Below are positions 34,912 through 43,450 of a DNA stretch of 64,000 bases, piece by piece. Every line of letters begins with the position of its first letter. Position 1 is the first letter of the stretch. Origin of the DNA: Leptolinea sp. HRD-7 (lineage in GTDB: Bacteria; Chloroflexota; Anaerolineae; Anaerolineales; Anaerolineaceae); NCBI GenBank assembly GCA_024363285.1, contig AP024710.1:2512001-2576000 (forward strand), given 5' to 3'. A program made the position numbers and the translations under genes. Under the pieces are notes generated by a model. The model was not told the DNA's origin and did not search any database. It was given only the letters and a program-made list of their open reading frames with translations.

Positions 34912-34931
34912 AGCCCTCATGGTAGAGGGCT
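34912..34931 (-). terminator. Terminator hairpin overlapping the lipoprotein stop codon
   Basis: AGCCCTC (34912-34918) pairs with GAGGGCT (34925-34931). On the minus strand TTATTTT follows. The stem includes the TGA stop of the gene ending at 34917. On the plus strand it is followed by A residues, so it works mainly for the minus strand. Confidence 0.6.
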
Positions 34932-35432
34932 AAAAACAAATCCTTTATAAACTACCTGTCCGGTTTTCTTTTCGATTATCTTGAAGACAAGATTCTTATC
35001 AACTTCCGGGATACGGCCGGTGCAATATAAACGTTCCGGGTGATTGTATTCTGCCAGAGGACGGCAGGTGAATGGTTTGGGGGGATCTCCGACAACGGCA
35101 TTGTAATCGCCCACAATTTTTTCCTTGAGTTCAATATTGAAGAAGAACTCCCAACCGGGTCCTGTACCGGAAGAATAAAGCCTTGCGTTGGAAAAATCAT
35201 CCGGCGGTGGAGGCAAAGTCGCCGTCGAAGTGATGGTTGGTGTAAGGGTTTGAGTGACAGTCGCTGTAGGGGTTGCCGAAGGTGTACGTGTCTTTCGTGG
35301 AGGGCGAGGGGTTGAAGTAAGTGTGGCTGTGGATGTGGGTTTGGAAATATTAAAATTGGAACAACCAGACAGTCCAATGATTCCCAAAACTAACAATGAA
35401 GCAATGAAAGTCTGATGTAATAGCCTTTTCAT
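34917..35432 (-). CDS. Lipoprotein with Thr/Pro-rich linker
   Basis: This 171-residue protein has a signal peptide and lipobox LSGC with Cys24. A Thr/Pro linker at about 30-75 holds the globular part away from the membrane. The C-terminal region of about 95 residues contains SSGTGPGWEFFFNIELKEKIVG, two cysteines (CRPLAEYNHPERLYC) that may form a disulphide, and a VVYKGFVF end. I do not recognise a family. It starts 2 bases after the adaptor gene stop at 35435, so it is the last gene of the export operon beginning at 42414. Confidence 0.75.
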   Translation of the reverse strand: MKRLLHQTFIASLLVLGIIGLSGCSNFNISKPTSTATLTSTPRPPRKTRTPSATPTATVTQTLTPTITSTATLPPPPDDFSNARLYSSGTGPGWEFFFNIELKEKIVGDYNAVVGDPPKPFTCRPLAEYNHPERLYCTGRIPEVDKNLVFKIIEKKTGQVVYKGFVFSPLP

Positions 35433-35434
35433 AA

Positions 35435-36661
35435 TTACGGTGTCTCCTGAGTCATTTCTGTATCAGGGAACGTGACCCTGGCTGTCATATTCCATAATAC
35501 TCGCGGATCGGTTCCCTGTAAATCTACTATGACTGTATACGTATTATCGCCCCTGACGGTTACACCATACCCTTTGATCCGGTTTACAACACCTTTAATT
35601 TCGAGACCGGGTATCGCGTCAAATGTAACAACAACATTCTGACCCGCGGTTACCCCAATAATATCCACCTCTTTTAAGTCAATTGTTTCCACCTGCCAGG
35701 CGGATGTATCACCCAGCATGATCTGTCCGGATGAAGCCAGTTCTCCCACCTCCAGGCTATTGACTATGATGGTGCCGTCAAACGGGGCGGAGAGCTGTAA
35801 GTCATTCAATGCCGAACGTGCGGCTTGAGCCTGGGCTTTGGCGTTATTCAGGTTGGCTTCAGCCAGAGTTAGGTCTCTGGGATCCGGACCGGTTTTTCGC
35901 CTATCGAAAGCACGTTTCGCGTCTTCCAACGCGGCTTGCGCTTTGGATACCCGGGCATCAGCTTCAGCGATATCCTGGGCAGCTGGAGGCCCTTCCGCGT
36001 ATTCCAGGTTGCGTTTGACCTGGTCACGTGCCAGCCGAGCCTGGGAAAGGTACATTAACGCCCGGGCGCGGTCCGCATCGTCTTCAGGTCTATCTTGCAC
36101 ATAACTAAATGTCTCTTCGGCATCTTCCACGGCTTTTTCAGCGATGATTAACTGCGATTGGATGCTTTCCAACATATACTGATTGACGCGTTTGTAATTC
36201 AAATCTTCCCGTTTCTCTTTCGCGTCTTTTAATTCCTGTTCTGCCAGAGCTGCGGCCATTTCGGCATCCGCCGCGGCAATTTTTGCTTTTTCTTTCAAGT
36301 CATCCAATGCTTTTTGAGCGGAAGCTACCTGCAGGTCAGCCGCGGTGACCGCGGCTTCGGCTTTTTCTGAGCCTTCCAATTTGGCGATGGGGTCTCCTTT
36401 TTTAACAGAGGAACCTTCAGGCGCCTGGATAGATTCAACTTTACCGGCTGCGGCAAAGCTTAGAATGGAGCTGCGAACAGGTATGACCTTAGCTTCAGCC
36501 GACACGCCGGTATTCGTTTTTACCGGAATGTCAGGTGTTGGTGTAGCTCTATTGAATCCCGCACAACCGGATAACCCTGACAGAAAAGAAATCAGCAGAA
36601 GGGCTGCAAAGGCTTTATTTGATGCAGGTGAACGGAAAAATGAACCGGTGAATTTTTTCAT
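35435..36661 (-). CDS. Membrane fusion (HlyD/MacA-like) adaptor lipoprotein
   Basis: This 408-residue protein has lipobox LSGC and an N-terminal lipoyl half (GKVESIQAPEGSSVKKGDPIAKL). A coiled-coil hairpin rich in Ala, Glu and Lys lies at about 95-270. FDGTIIVNSLEVGELASSG is the second lipoyl half, and VVVTFDAIPGLEIKGVVNRIKGYG the beta-barrel. It overlaps the upstream adaptor gene in ATGA. It would link the FtsX-type permease at 37966 to its substrate or partner outside the membrane. It belongs to the same subgroup as the proteins at 4300 and 36658. Confidence 0.87.
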   Translation of the reverse strand: MKKFTGSFFRSPASNKAFAALLLISFLSGLSGCAGFNRATPTPDIPVKTNTGVSAEAKVIPVRSSILSFAAAGKVESIQAPEGSSVKKGDPIAKLEGSEKAEAAVTAADLQVASAQKALDDLKEKAKIAAADAEMAAALAEQELKDAKEKREDLNYKRVNQYMLESIQSQLIIAEKAVEDAEETFSYVQDRPEDDADRARALMYLSQARLARDQVKRNLEYAEGPPAAQDIAEADARVSKAQAALEDAKRAFDRRKTGPDPRDLTLAEANLNNAKAQAQAARSALNDLQLSAPFDGTIIVNSLEVGELASSGQIMLGDTSAWQVETIDLKEVDIIGVTAGQNVVVTFDAIPGLEIKGVVNRIKGYGVTVRGDNTYTVIVDLQGTDPRVLWNMTARVTFPDTEMTQETP

Positions 36662-37839
36662 TTCTCAAAGGCCACAAACGCTTTCATATTCCAGAGTAAA
36701 CGTGGATCTGATTCTTCCAGATCAATAAAAACGGTATATGTTGTATCGCCCTTACTGGCGATTCCCATTTGTTTAATTCGGTTAACCACTCCCGGAAGTT
36801 TTAATGATGGTATCGCATCAATAGCGACGGTTACCGGATCGCCGGGTTGGATGTTGATAATATCCTGTTCCACAAGATCAGTCGTCTCCACCTGCCACGC
36901 GGAGATATCTCCCAACATAACAGTCACAATGGGACTTACGGCTTGCCCGGGTTTCAAATCGTTGGAAATAACAGTGCCATCAAACGGGGCTCTCAATTCA
37001 AGATCTTCAAGAGCGGCGCGCGCCGCTTTGAGCTGTGCTTCAGCATTTTTTAAAGCCGCATCCAGAATGATCTTTTCTGATTCATCCGGGCCGGATTTAA
37101 CTTTATCGTAGGTCGCTTCCGCGTCAATTAGAGCGGCTTCGGCCAGTGAAAGGCGCGCATCAGCTCTAGAAATCTTTTCAGGATCAGGCATTTCAAGGGC
37201 TTTATTTAAATTGTACAGGGCTTTGTCTTTCGCCAACCGGGCATTTGACAATTTTTGCAGATATTGTGCGCGCTCCAGGTCTTTTTCACCGCGATCTTTG
37301 TATGGCTCATATTCGTCTTCTGCGTCTTTGAAGTCTTTTAATGCCATGTAATAGGTGGCACGCAGACTGTCTAAAGCCGGACCAGAAACCTGCTGGTAAT
37401 CCAGACTGTCTCGCGCGTCTCGGGCGTTTTTCAGTTCAATGCGGGCTTTGGCCAGGATCAATTCAGCATTTGCCCGGGCAATATCCGATTTCTCAATAAA
37501 ATCATCCAGGTCTTTCTTAGCGGAAAGGATCTGTACTTCCGCCTGAGTGATTGCCGCCCTGGCGCGGTCTGTGCCTTTAAGGCGCGCAATAACGTCACCT
37601 TCTTTGACAGAAGCGCCCTCTGGCGCGATGACTTCGTCAACAATACCGGCAGAAGGGAAGCTTAATGCCGCGTTGCGGATGGGAACAATCCTGGCTTCAG
37701 ATAATGTGCGTTCAGGCACAGCAGTTACCGGTAATGCTGCTGGAGTCTGCGTGGAGGCGGATGGTGAACAGCCAGTTAAAAGCATGGAAATTAGAAGAAC
37801 CGGAAAAAGAGGTAAAAGCGTTTTGCGAATTATGTTCAT
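36658..37839 (-). CDS. Membrane fusion (HlyD/MacA-like) adaptor lipoprotein
   Basis: ATG 37839 gives 393 residues (MNIIRKTLLPLFPVLL) with lipobox LTGC. The upstream TTG 37845 would add two residues. The lipoyl halves are AGIVDEVIAPEGASVKEGDVIARL and FDGTVISNDLKPGQAV, with a coiled coil between them and the barrel strand VAIDAIPSLKLPGVVNRIKQMG. Two adaptors in tandem for one permease suggest a hetero-oligomeric ring or alternative substrates. The gap to the permease gene is 126 bp. Confidence 0.87.
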   Translation of the reverse strand: MNIIRKTLLPLFPVLLISMLLTGCSPSASTQTPAALPVTAVPERTLSEARIVPIRNAALSFPSAGIVDEVIAPEGASVKEGDVIARLKGTDRARAAITQAEVQILSAKKDLDDFIEKSDIARANAELILAKARIELKNARDARDSLDYQQVSGPALDSLRATYYMALKDFKDAEDEYEPYKDRGEKDLERAQYLQKLSNARLAKDKALYNLNKALEMPDPEKISRADARLSLAEAALIDAEATYDKVKSGPDESEKIILDAALKNAEAQLKAARAALEDLELRAPFDGTVISNDLKPGQAVSPIVTVMLGDISAWQVETTDLVEQDIINIQPGDPVTVAIDAIPSLKLPGVVNRIKQMGIASKGDTTYTVFIDLEESDPRLLWNMKAFVAFEK

Positions 37840-37965
37840 TGACAAAAGGTTTTCCCTTCAAAAGGCGGACAATTACATTCTATCTGAAACAGTGAACCGG
37901 GATAAATAACTGGCAGAAAATGAGCTTTTAGAACCATACGTGATAAGCTTTTATCGAAAAAATCA

Positions 37966-40374
37966 TTATTCATACGATAACACTTCCCGGATGGTAAGAT
38001 GAGCGGCATTTTGTGCCGGAAGAACGCTGGCAGAGACTGACAGGACGATCACCAGAACCAACCAGATGATAAAACCAACCGGAGTAATTGATAGGATTGA
38101 GGGAGCATCGAATATGGCTCGACTCAATATCTCATTCAACCAGTTGCTGATCGGAAACGATAAAAGCGAACCCAAAAGCCAACTGATCAATCCAATCAAC
38201 AGACCTTCCACCAGAACAAGAGACATAACCGTGCGGTCTGAAGCACCTATTGCCCGCATGATACCAATTTCGCGAGTACGGTCCATCACATTCATGCTCA
38301 TAGTACCCATTAAACCAATAGCGCCAACTAACGCGGTGAGGAAAGCCATGAAAACCAGAACGATGGTCAGAATATTCAATCCCTCGGTACTTGAACTGAG
38401 CGCGAATAAACCGGCATTGATGCTGGCGATCTCATATCCACGCGGGCGCATGGTTGATTCGATTAATTTCCCGAAATTACGTTGTTCCTCCAATGACATA
38501 TTGGGAATGCTGGAACTGATCTGAAAAGAGATCGCTTTGCCCGGGCTGCCGATAAAATGAGATAGATAATCGTAGTTGCTGTACGCTCTGAACCCCGTGC
38601 TCTTTCCGGCCAGTTGAAAGAAGCCTACAACAATCCAATCGCTTTTCTTTCCATTAACACGTAAGTTGAGCGTATCACCAAGTTTCAGGCCAGGGTAGGC
38701 TGAAAGAAAACGTTCGCTAAGCACAATGGCATTTTCATCACCGGGGATTATCCACCTGCCTTTGATCAAAATGGGGGTGATCAGGCGGCTTTGCGGGTCA
38801 ACGCCCAACATATCGACAGATTCTCCCGGTTTGTCTCCGGCTTCCATGACTTCACACTGGGCGAATGTCCAACCTTCCACTACTCGAACACCGGGTATGG
38901 TTTCCAGGTCTTTCTGTACCTGGTCTACCCGATAAAATTTACTCATGGTCATACTGACATCGGCCACGAAGTATTTGCTGACTCGTTTCATGTAAAGAGT
39001 CAGCGCGCCCTGTACGTTGAAAGTGGCAATAAATGTAGCTCCACCCAAAGTTAATGTAAACAACGTCAAAGCTAATCTTCCTTTATGCCGAAAGGTATTA
39101 CGCAAGGATATTTTTAATGGATGGGAGATAGCGTTGATCTGGTTGAGGCGGCGGTCCAGCCATCCCTGGTGAGATTCAGAGGTTGAATTTTGTCCCCCGC
39201 TAATAGCCAGCACAGTTTTGATTTTTGCTCCGCGATAGATCGGAAAAAAAGCGGCAGCCTGTGGGACGATCAAGGCAATACCAGCCTGTAGAATAAGAGT
39301 TCTGACAAAGAACCGATAGCCCTGTACGTCAAAGTTAACTGTGCTTGACACAAAGTTTGCCAATCCAAAGGCTGACCAGTTTGCTGTAGGAATGGATATA
39401 GCCAACGCGATGGCTCCATATAGAGCGATTAGAACCATATAAAGCCCAATGATCGAAGATCGACGGGCTCCCACAGTTTTCATAACACCTATTTGTTTTA
39501 TCTGCTGGCTCATTAGAGCAGAGAGTGTATTTGTAATTAGAAATCCACTGAGGAAGACCACCAGTAAGCCAAGCGCAAACAAAACACCCGAAATGGCATC
39601 AATATACACGGAATTCGGATGACTTGTGGATGTTCGAATAACGGTAGAAGAGATTACATACCCGCTATCTTCTATTTCTTTATTTATATCCGCGGAAATT
39701 GTTTTAAGAACACTTTCATCTGTCTGGCCGGTAGTGGTGGTTACCAATAACACGTTATATATTGAGGATTGTTCCAACCAATCAAGGGTATGGGTGGTGA
39801 TATACGCGTTCACAGGCGCAATGAAGTATCCGCCGCCTCCTCCGGTCGCGCCGATAGTCTGGTCATGTACTACACCGGTGAGTTTGAGTTCGCGTGTTTT
39901 TCCTGAAGGCAACTGAATCTCAATCATTTCACCCAGAGCGGCAGCTACATCTTTCCGATCACTGGCGTCAATGGCGATCTCACGGTAATCTGGCGGCCAT
40001 TTTCCTTCCAGCGGCTTGACCATGTTGATGGACATTTCATCAATCTGGGGAATAGCCTGGATTTCGAGACGGTCCCATTCGCCATATTTATTCTTATAGC
40101 GGAGGACCATGTGTTTTCGCGCTTCAACTTTTCCCACATAAGGCAGGTCGCGTATCTTTTCAATGAGTGCATCTGAGAAACCGGGTATTGAAATATTGAG
40201 ATTGGCTGGATTTACCGCTCTGTACCCGTTGCGCATATCTTCGACCAAAATCTCATTCACACTGGCGATTATGCCGACGGCATACAATCCCACGGCAATA
40301 GACGCAACCACGAGGAAGGAACGAGTCTTATTACCCCATAGATCGGCAAAGACTTTCTGCCAGCGCGGTCTCAT
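37966..40374 (-). CDS. Large ABC transporter permease with two FtsX/MacB modules
   Basis: This 802-residue protein has two MacB-like modules in one chain. An N-terminal helix (RSFLVVASIAVGLYAVGII) leads to an outer PCD-like domain and a three-helix FtsX block (LSALMSQQIKQIGVMKTVGARRSSI). A second helix (LALTLFTLTLGGATFIAT) follows with another outer domain. The final FtsX block contains MNVMDRTREIGIMRAIGASDRTV. The MKTVGA and MRAIGA segments are the coupling regions touching the ATPase. The duplicated layout means one polypeptide could pair with two different ATPases, and two are encoded directly upstream. It overlaps the ATPase gene in ATGA. Confidence 0.87.
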   Translation of the reverse strand: MRPRWQKVFADLWGNKTRSFLVVASIAVGLYAVGIIASVNEILVEDMRNGYRAVNPANLNISIPGFSDALIEKIRDLPYVGKVEARKHMVLRYKNKYGEWDRLEIQAIPQIDEMSINMVKPLEGKWPPDYREIAIDASDRKDVAAALGEMIEIQLPSGKTRELKLTGVVHDQTIGATGGGGGYFIAPVNAYITTHTLDWLEQSSIYNVLLVTTTTGQTDESVLKTISADINKEIEDSGYVISSTVIRTSTSHPNSVYIDAISGVLFALGLLVVFLSGFLITNTLSALMSQQIKQIGVMKTVGARRSSIIGLYMVLIALYGAIALAISIPTANWSAFGLANFVSSTVNFDVQGYRFFVRTLILQAGIALIVPQAAAFFPIYRGAKIKTVLAISGGQNSTSESHQGWLDRRLNQINAISHPLKISLRNTFRHKGRLALTLFTLTLGGATFIATFNVQGALTLYMKRVSKYFVADVSMTMSKFYRVDQVQKDLETIPGVRVVEGWTFAQCEVMEAGDKPGESVDMLGVDPQSRLITPILIKGRWIIPGDENAIVLSERFLSAYPGLKLGDTLNLRVNGKKSDWIVVGFFQLAGKSTGFRAYSNYDYLSHFIGSPGKAISFQISSSIPNMSLEEQRNFGKLIESTMRPRGYEIASINAGLFALSSSTEGLNILTIVLVFMAFLTALVGAIGLMGTMSMNVMDRTREIGIMRAIGASDRTVMSLVLVEGLLIGLISWLLGSLLSFPISNWLNEILSRAIFDAPSILSITPVGFIIWLVLVIVLSVSASVLPAQNAAHLTIREVLSYE

Positions 40375-41561
40375 ATACTGGACTCCAACTCATTGTCTTT
40401 AAATATCGTTCCATTAGCTTCCATTTCTTCAATAAATGCCCTGAAGCTTCTGGATTGGTTTACGATTATTTGTAAGTTGTTATTCGAAAGCACTTTCAAT
40501 CGCGCTGGTTTGCGCGATCCTCCAACCAGTACTTTTCCATTAGAAATGGTATTACGAAGATACCGATTGGATAAAACGGAACCTGTTTTTATTCTTCCTG
40601 ACTTACGTCCATCAGAATTACGAATATCCAGGTCGCCATCGATAACAATAACAAGCCCGGGAATCTCTGATTCACGGGAGAATAATTCTTCGCCATGGTT
40701 TCTGGTGAAATCAACCGATTGATTCGCTAACATTAACATTGACCTGTGTGAGATGTGAGGAAGAGTTTTGGAAATATCTTCATCTACCAATTCGCCATCA
40801 CATATCACTAGTGTTCGAGAAGCGTGGCGCGCTACAGCTTCGTCATGGGTGACTACGAGTACCGTTTTTCCTTTCATTACGAGTTCATCGATCAGGTTTA
40901 GAACCATCTCCGCTGTTTTTGAATCGAGGTTACCAGTGGGTTCATCAGCCACAATAATGGGAGGATCATTGGCCAAAGCTCGAGCAATGGCCGCGCATTG
41001 AACTTGCCCGCCAGAAACAGCAGTTGGAAGTTTATCCATGTAGTCTCCCAGGCCGACCATTTCAAGCAATTCGCGTGCCCGGGCTTCTCGTTCTGGTGGC
41101 GTAAACATCTGACAGAAATCCATGGGAAGGATGATATTTTCCAGCAATGAAAGCATGGGTAATAGTTGGAAGAATTGAAAAACTATTCCCAGATTTTTAC
41201 CCCTCCATTCAGAAAATTGGTTTTCTGTCAGGTTTTGTAAGTATGTATCACCGATCTGGATTTTGCCGGCAGATGGTCGGTCAATTCCGGTGATCATGTT
41301 TAGGAGAGTTGATTTACCGCTTCCGGATTTTCCAATAATGCTGACAAACTGTCCGGGATAAAAATCCGCGTTTATACCTTTCAATGCGGTGAATTCACCC
41401 GCGTTGGTTTTATATACTTTATAAATATCACGCATCTCAATCAGAGGTTGTCTGAAATCACTGTTAGACGCGGAAGAATCAGGTTTGATATTCTTCTCGG
41501 GTTTTTCCAGCGATTTCTTTTTCCCGGGTAGTCGTATGGTTGATAATCGGGGAATAGGCAT
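40371..41561 (-). CDS. ABC ATPase with C-terminal cNMP-binding-like extension
   Basis: ATG 41561 (AAAGG upstream) gives 396 residues; the longer frame begins at TTG 41597. ABC motifs are Walker A GKSGSGKS (77-84), Q-loop VFQFFQ, signature SGGQ (183-186) followed by VQC rather than the usual QQR, and Walker B IIVADE with DEPTGNLD. About 130 residues follow the ATPase domain. Residues 301-378 (PGLVIVIDGDLDIRNSDGR, IKTGSVLSN, ARLKVLSNNNLQIIVNQS) have the strand and turn pattern of a cyclic-nucleotide-binding beta-roll. The phosphate-binding cassette is not convincing. It probably drives the permease at 37966 together with the ATPase at 41581. Confidence 0.85.
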   Translation of the reverse strand: MPIPRLSTIRLPGKKKSLEKPEKNIKPDSSASNSDFRQPLIEMRDIYKVYKTNAGEFTALKGINADFYPGQFVSIIGKSGSGKSTLLNMITGIDRPSAGKIQIGDTYLQNLTENQFSEWRGKNLGIVFQFFQLLPMLSLLENIILPMDFCQMFTPPEREARARELLEMVGLGDYMDKLPTAVSGGQVQCAAIARALANDPPIIVADEPTGNLDSKTAEMVLNLIDELVMKGKTVLVVTHDEAVARHASRTLVICDGELVDEDISKTLPHISHRSMLMLANQSVDFTRNHGEELFSRESEIPGLVIVIDGDLDIRNSDGRKSGRIKTGSVLSNRYLRNTISNGKVLVGGSRKPARLKVLSNNNLQIIVNQSRSFRAFIEEMEANGTIFKDNELESSI

Positions 41562-41580
41562 GTACCTTTGATTTTCTCCC

Positions 41581-42414
41581 TTAAGCCGCGGAAACAATAG
41601 ATTTCATGATGATGTGTTTACCATCACCGGAAACTAATTCTCCGTCGGCGATCTCAACAACACGGTTCGCGCGTTGCGCGGCACTGGCATCATGGGTGAC
41701 CATGACAATGGTTTTACCATTTTTGACAAGATGGTCGAATATATCGAGGATCGTCTCAGCGGTAGTTGAATCAAGGCGGCCGGTAGGTTCATCGGCAATG
41801 ATCAAAGGAGGATCATTAGCCAGAGCTCGGGCTATAGCTACTCGCTGTTGTTGTCCACCTGAAATGGCGCCCGGCAATTTATTTATATGGTCTTGGAGCT
41901 CGACCATTTCCAGAAGTTCTTTTGCTCGGTTGCGGCTTTTGCTGCGGGAATAAAGCTTACAAAAATCCATAGGGAGCATTACATTTTCAAGCAGGGTAAG
42001 CATTGGCATCAGTTCAAATGACTGATAGATAATCCCAAGATTCAGACCACGCCAGAGAGCCTGCTCATCTTCTGTCATATCATGAACAGATGTGCCGTTA
42101 ACACAAACTTTCCCGGAAGAAAGTGAATCGACTCCAGTGATCATATTCAACAAAGTTGTTTTTCCCGCGCCAGATTTCCCGACAATGCACAGGAATTCAT
42201 TTTTTTTAACAGCCAGTGTCACTCCTTTTAATGCCTGGAATGCGCCTGCCGGTGTTTCATATAGCTTAATTACATCCTCGAGTTGGATGATCGAAGCGAT
42301 ATCAATCACTGAAGATGTTTTCTCTTCGTTTTTTTCACTGGTTGAACAGGATTTGAACCCTCGATAACCCTTTTTTTCTTTAAATTTTCCCATCAAATTT
42401 TTTTTTATGATCAT
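41581..42414 (-). CDS. ABC transporter ATP-binding protein, LolD/MacB type
   Basis: This 277-residue ATPase has Walker A GKSGAGKT, Q-loop IYQSFE, signature ISGGQQQR and Walker B LIIADE with DEPTGRLD. A basic Lys/Ser-rich N-terminal extension of about 45 residues precedes the domain. The stop is 19 bases before the next ATPase start. It differs from its neighbour by a canonical signature and no C-terminal domain. The pair could form a heterodimer under the two-module permease. It is the first gene of the operon running to 34917. Confidence 0.88.
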   Translation of the reverse strand: MIIKKNLMGKFKEKKGYRGFKSCSTSEKNEEKTSSVIDIASIIQLEDVIKLYETPAGAFQALKGVTLAVKKNEFLCIVGKSGAGKTTLLNMITGVDSLSSGKVCVNGTSVHDMTEDEQALWRGLNLGIIYQSFELMPMLTLLENVMLPMDFCKLYSRSKSRNRAKELLEMVELQDHINKLPGAISGGQQQRVAIARALANDPPLIIADEPTGRLDSTTAETILDIFDHLVKNGKTIVMVTHDASAAQRANRVVEIADGELVSGDGKHIIMKSIVSAA

Positions 42415-42423
42415 TTTTTCTCG

Positions 42424-42438
42424 ACAGGTAATACCTGT
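42424..42438. promoter_or_regulatory. Palindrome ACAGGTA-A-TACCTGT upstream of export operon
   Basis: This is a perfect 15-bp palindrome, 9 bases before the ATG at 42414. It shares the half-site pattern ACAGRTA/TAYCTGT with the palindrome at 42454-42472. Its place fits an operator overlapping the 5' leader. Confidence 0.55.
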
Positions 42439-42453
42439 AACTATGTCACTTGA

Positions 42454-42472
42454 ACAGATAATAAGTATCTGT
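42454..42472. promoter_or_regulatory. Palindrome ACAGATA-N5-TATCTGT upstream of export operon
   Basis: Perfect 7-bp arms are separated by ATAAG. Further CTGTTTATCTG half-sites follow to about 42490. With the palindrome at 42424-42438 it suggests tandem sites for one dimeric regulator. Confidence 0.55.
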
Positions 42473-42543
42473 AAAATCTGTTTATCTGAAATCTAAGACG
42501 ACTCCGAGTACCTTTAGTCACAATTAAGGGCTATTTGCATTCT

Positions 42544-42556
42544 ATGACATTGTCAT
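42544..42556. promoter_or_regulatory. Palindrome ATGACA-T-TGTCAT
   Basis: This is a perfect 13-bp palindrome with a single central base, about 130 bases upstream of the ATG at 42414. Apart from the three palindromes and the terminator at 42631, I see nothing else in the 306-bp gap 42415-42720. Confidence 0.45.
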
Positions 42557-42630
42557 CCGTATATCCTACTAATTAAACCATATTGGGATAGGAATGTTTT
42601 AAGAATTACATAAGAATTACAAAAGAAAAA

Positions 42631-42654
42631 AAGCCCGTGTTTGTAAACGGGCTT
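42631..42654 (-). terminator. Intrinsic terminator of the 49808-42721 export operon
   Basis: AAGCCCGT (42631-42638) pairs with ACGGGCTT (42647-42654). On the minus strand the stem is followed by a T-rich run. It lies 66 bases past the stop of the small lipoprotein gene. Confidence 0.75.
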
Positions 42655-42720
42655 ATCTTTCCGATAGGTGTGACTAATTAAGAAGTGTGGCTTGTTTTAT
42701 GCAGGCATTTTCTCGAATTG

Positions 42721-43425
42721 TTATTTTTTACCTTTTGTTTCTAACAATTTGATAATAATATCCGCAAAAGTCAGGTTATATCCGCCGGCTGATTTACGCG
42801 AGGATGTCAACGCGGCAACCGCATTGGGTGTCGACTGGGTTTTACTGCTCATAGTATTACCTGCTGCCATCATCATCATGCCTCCATCCGGAGGGCCGCC
42901 AAAACCGCCGTTATTTCTACTGCTGGATGAACTGGATCCAGATGAAAGCGATGAGGATGATGTTAAACCATTCTCCTGTAATAGTTTGGTTACATCGGCT
43001 GATGTGATTTTCAAGTTTTCAATGGCTGCCAGCTGATTGGCTTTCAGGGTGTTTTTGATCTGCGTATTTAAAGCTTTAATTTCAGCTACAGATGTATTGC
43101 TGTTATTGCTCAGAGCTTTCAATGCTTTGAAAAGTGGAAGTAAATCAGCGGCAGTCTCAGCGTCAATCGCGTTATCGGTGCCTTCAAGTTTTATGATGCC
43201 AATCCCAACGACTGATTCCACCGGTAAAGTTTGTGCTTGAGCGGTGCTGCTTCCACCTGCAGGTGATTTACCAGGCATACCAATGGGTCCACCAGCTGGT
43301 GCTCCGGACGGTGGTTGCCCTTCCGTACTGCCAGAATCTGGGGCAGTCTGCCCATATATGGCGGTACATGCGGCCAGTACACCAGCCAAAATTAAAATAA
43401 GTGAAATGATGATATTTTTTTTCAT
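42721..43425 (-). CDS. Small Gly/Pro/Ser/Met-rich lipoprotein of the export operon
   Basis: ATG 43425 has AAAGGA upstream and gives 234 residues; the longer frame starts at TTG 43527 inside the permease gene. The signal peptide ends in lipobox LAAC. Residues 25-65 are Gly/Pro/Ser-rich. A helical part follows at about 75-150 (DAETAADLLPLFKALKALSNN, IKNTLKANQLAAIENLKIT). Then comes a poly-Ser run with GGFGGPPDGGMMMM and a final helical segment with Lys-rich end. I do not recognise a family. Its place as last gene after MacB-like permease, ATPase and three adaptors suggests an accessory or substrate of that exporter. Confidence 0.75.
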   Translation of the reverse strand: MKKNIIISLILILAGVLAACTAIYGQTAPDSGSTEGQPPSGAPAGGPIGMPGKSPAGGSSTAQAQTLPVESVVGIGIIKLEGTDNAIDAETAADLLPLFKALKALSNNSNTSVAEIKALNTQIKNTLKANQLAAIENLKITSADVTKLLQENGLTSSSSLSSGSSSSSSRNNGGFGGPPDGGMMMMAAGNTMSSKTQSTPNAVAALTSSRKSAGGYNLTFADIIIKLLETKGKK

Positions 43426-43450
43426 AGGAACAATCCTTTCGATGTAAAAA

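Noticed and set aside
37942..37955. Palindrome GATAA-GCTT-TTATC between permease and adaptor genes
   Set aside because: Short arms and no T run in either direction. It is not convincing as a terminator or operator by itself.
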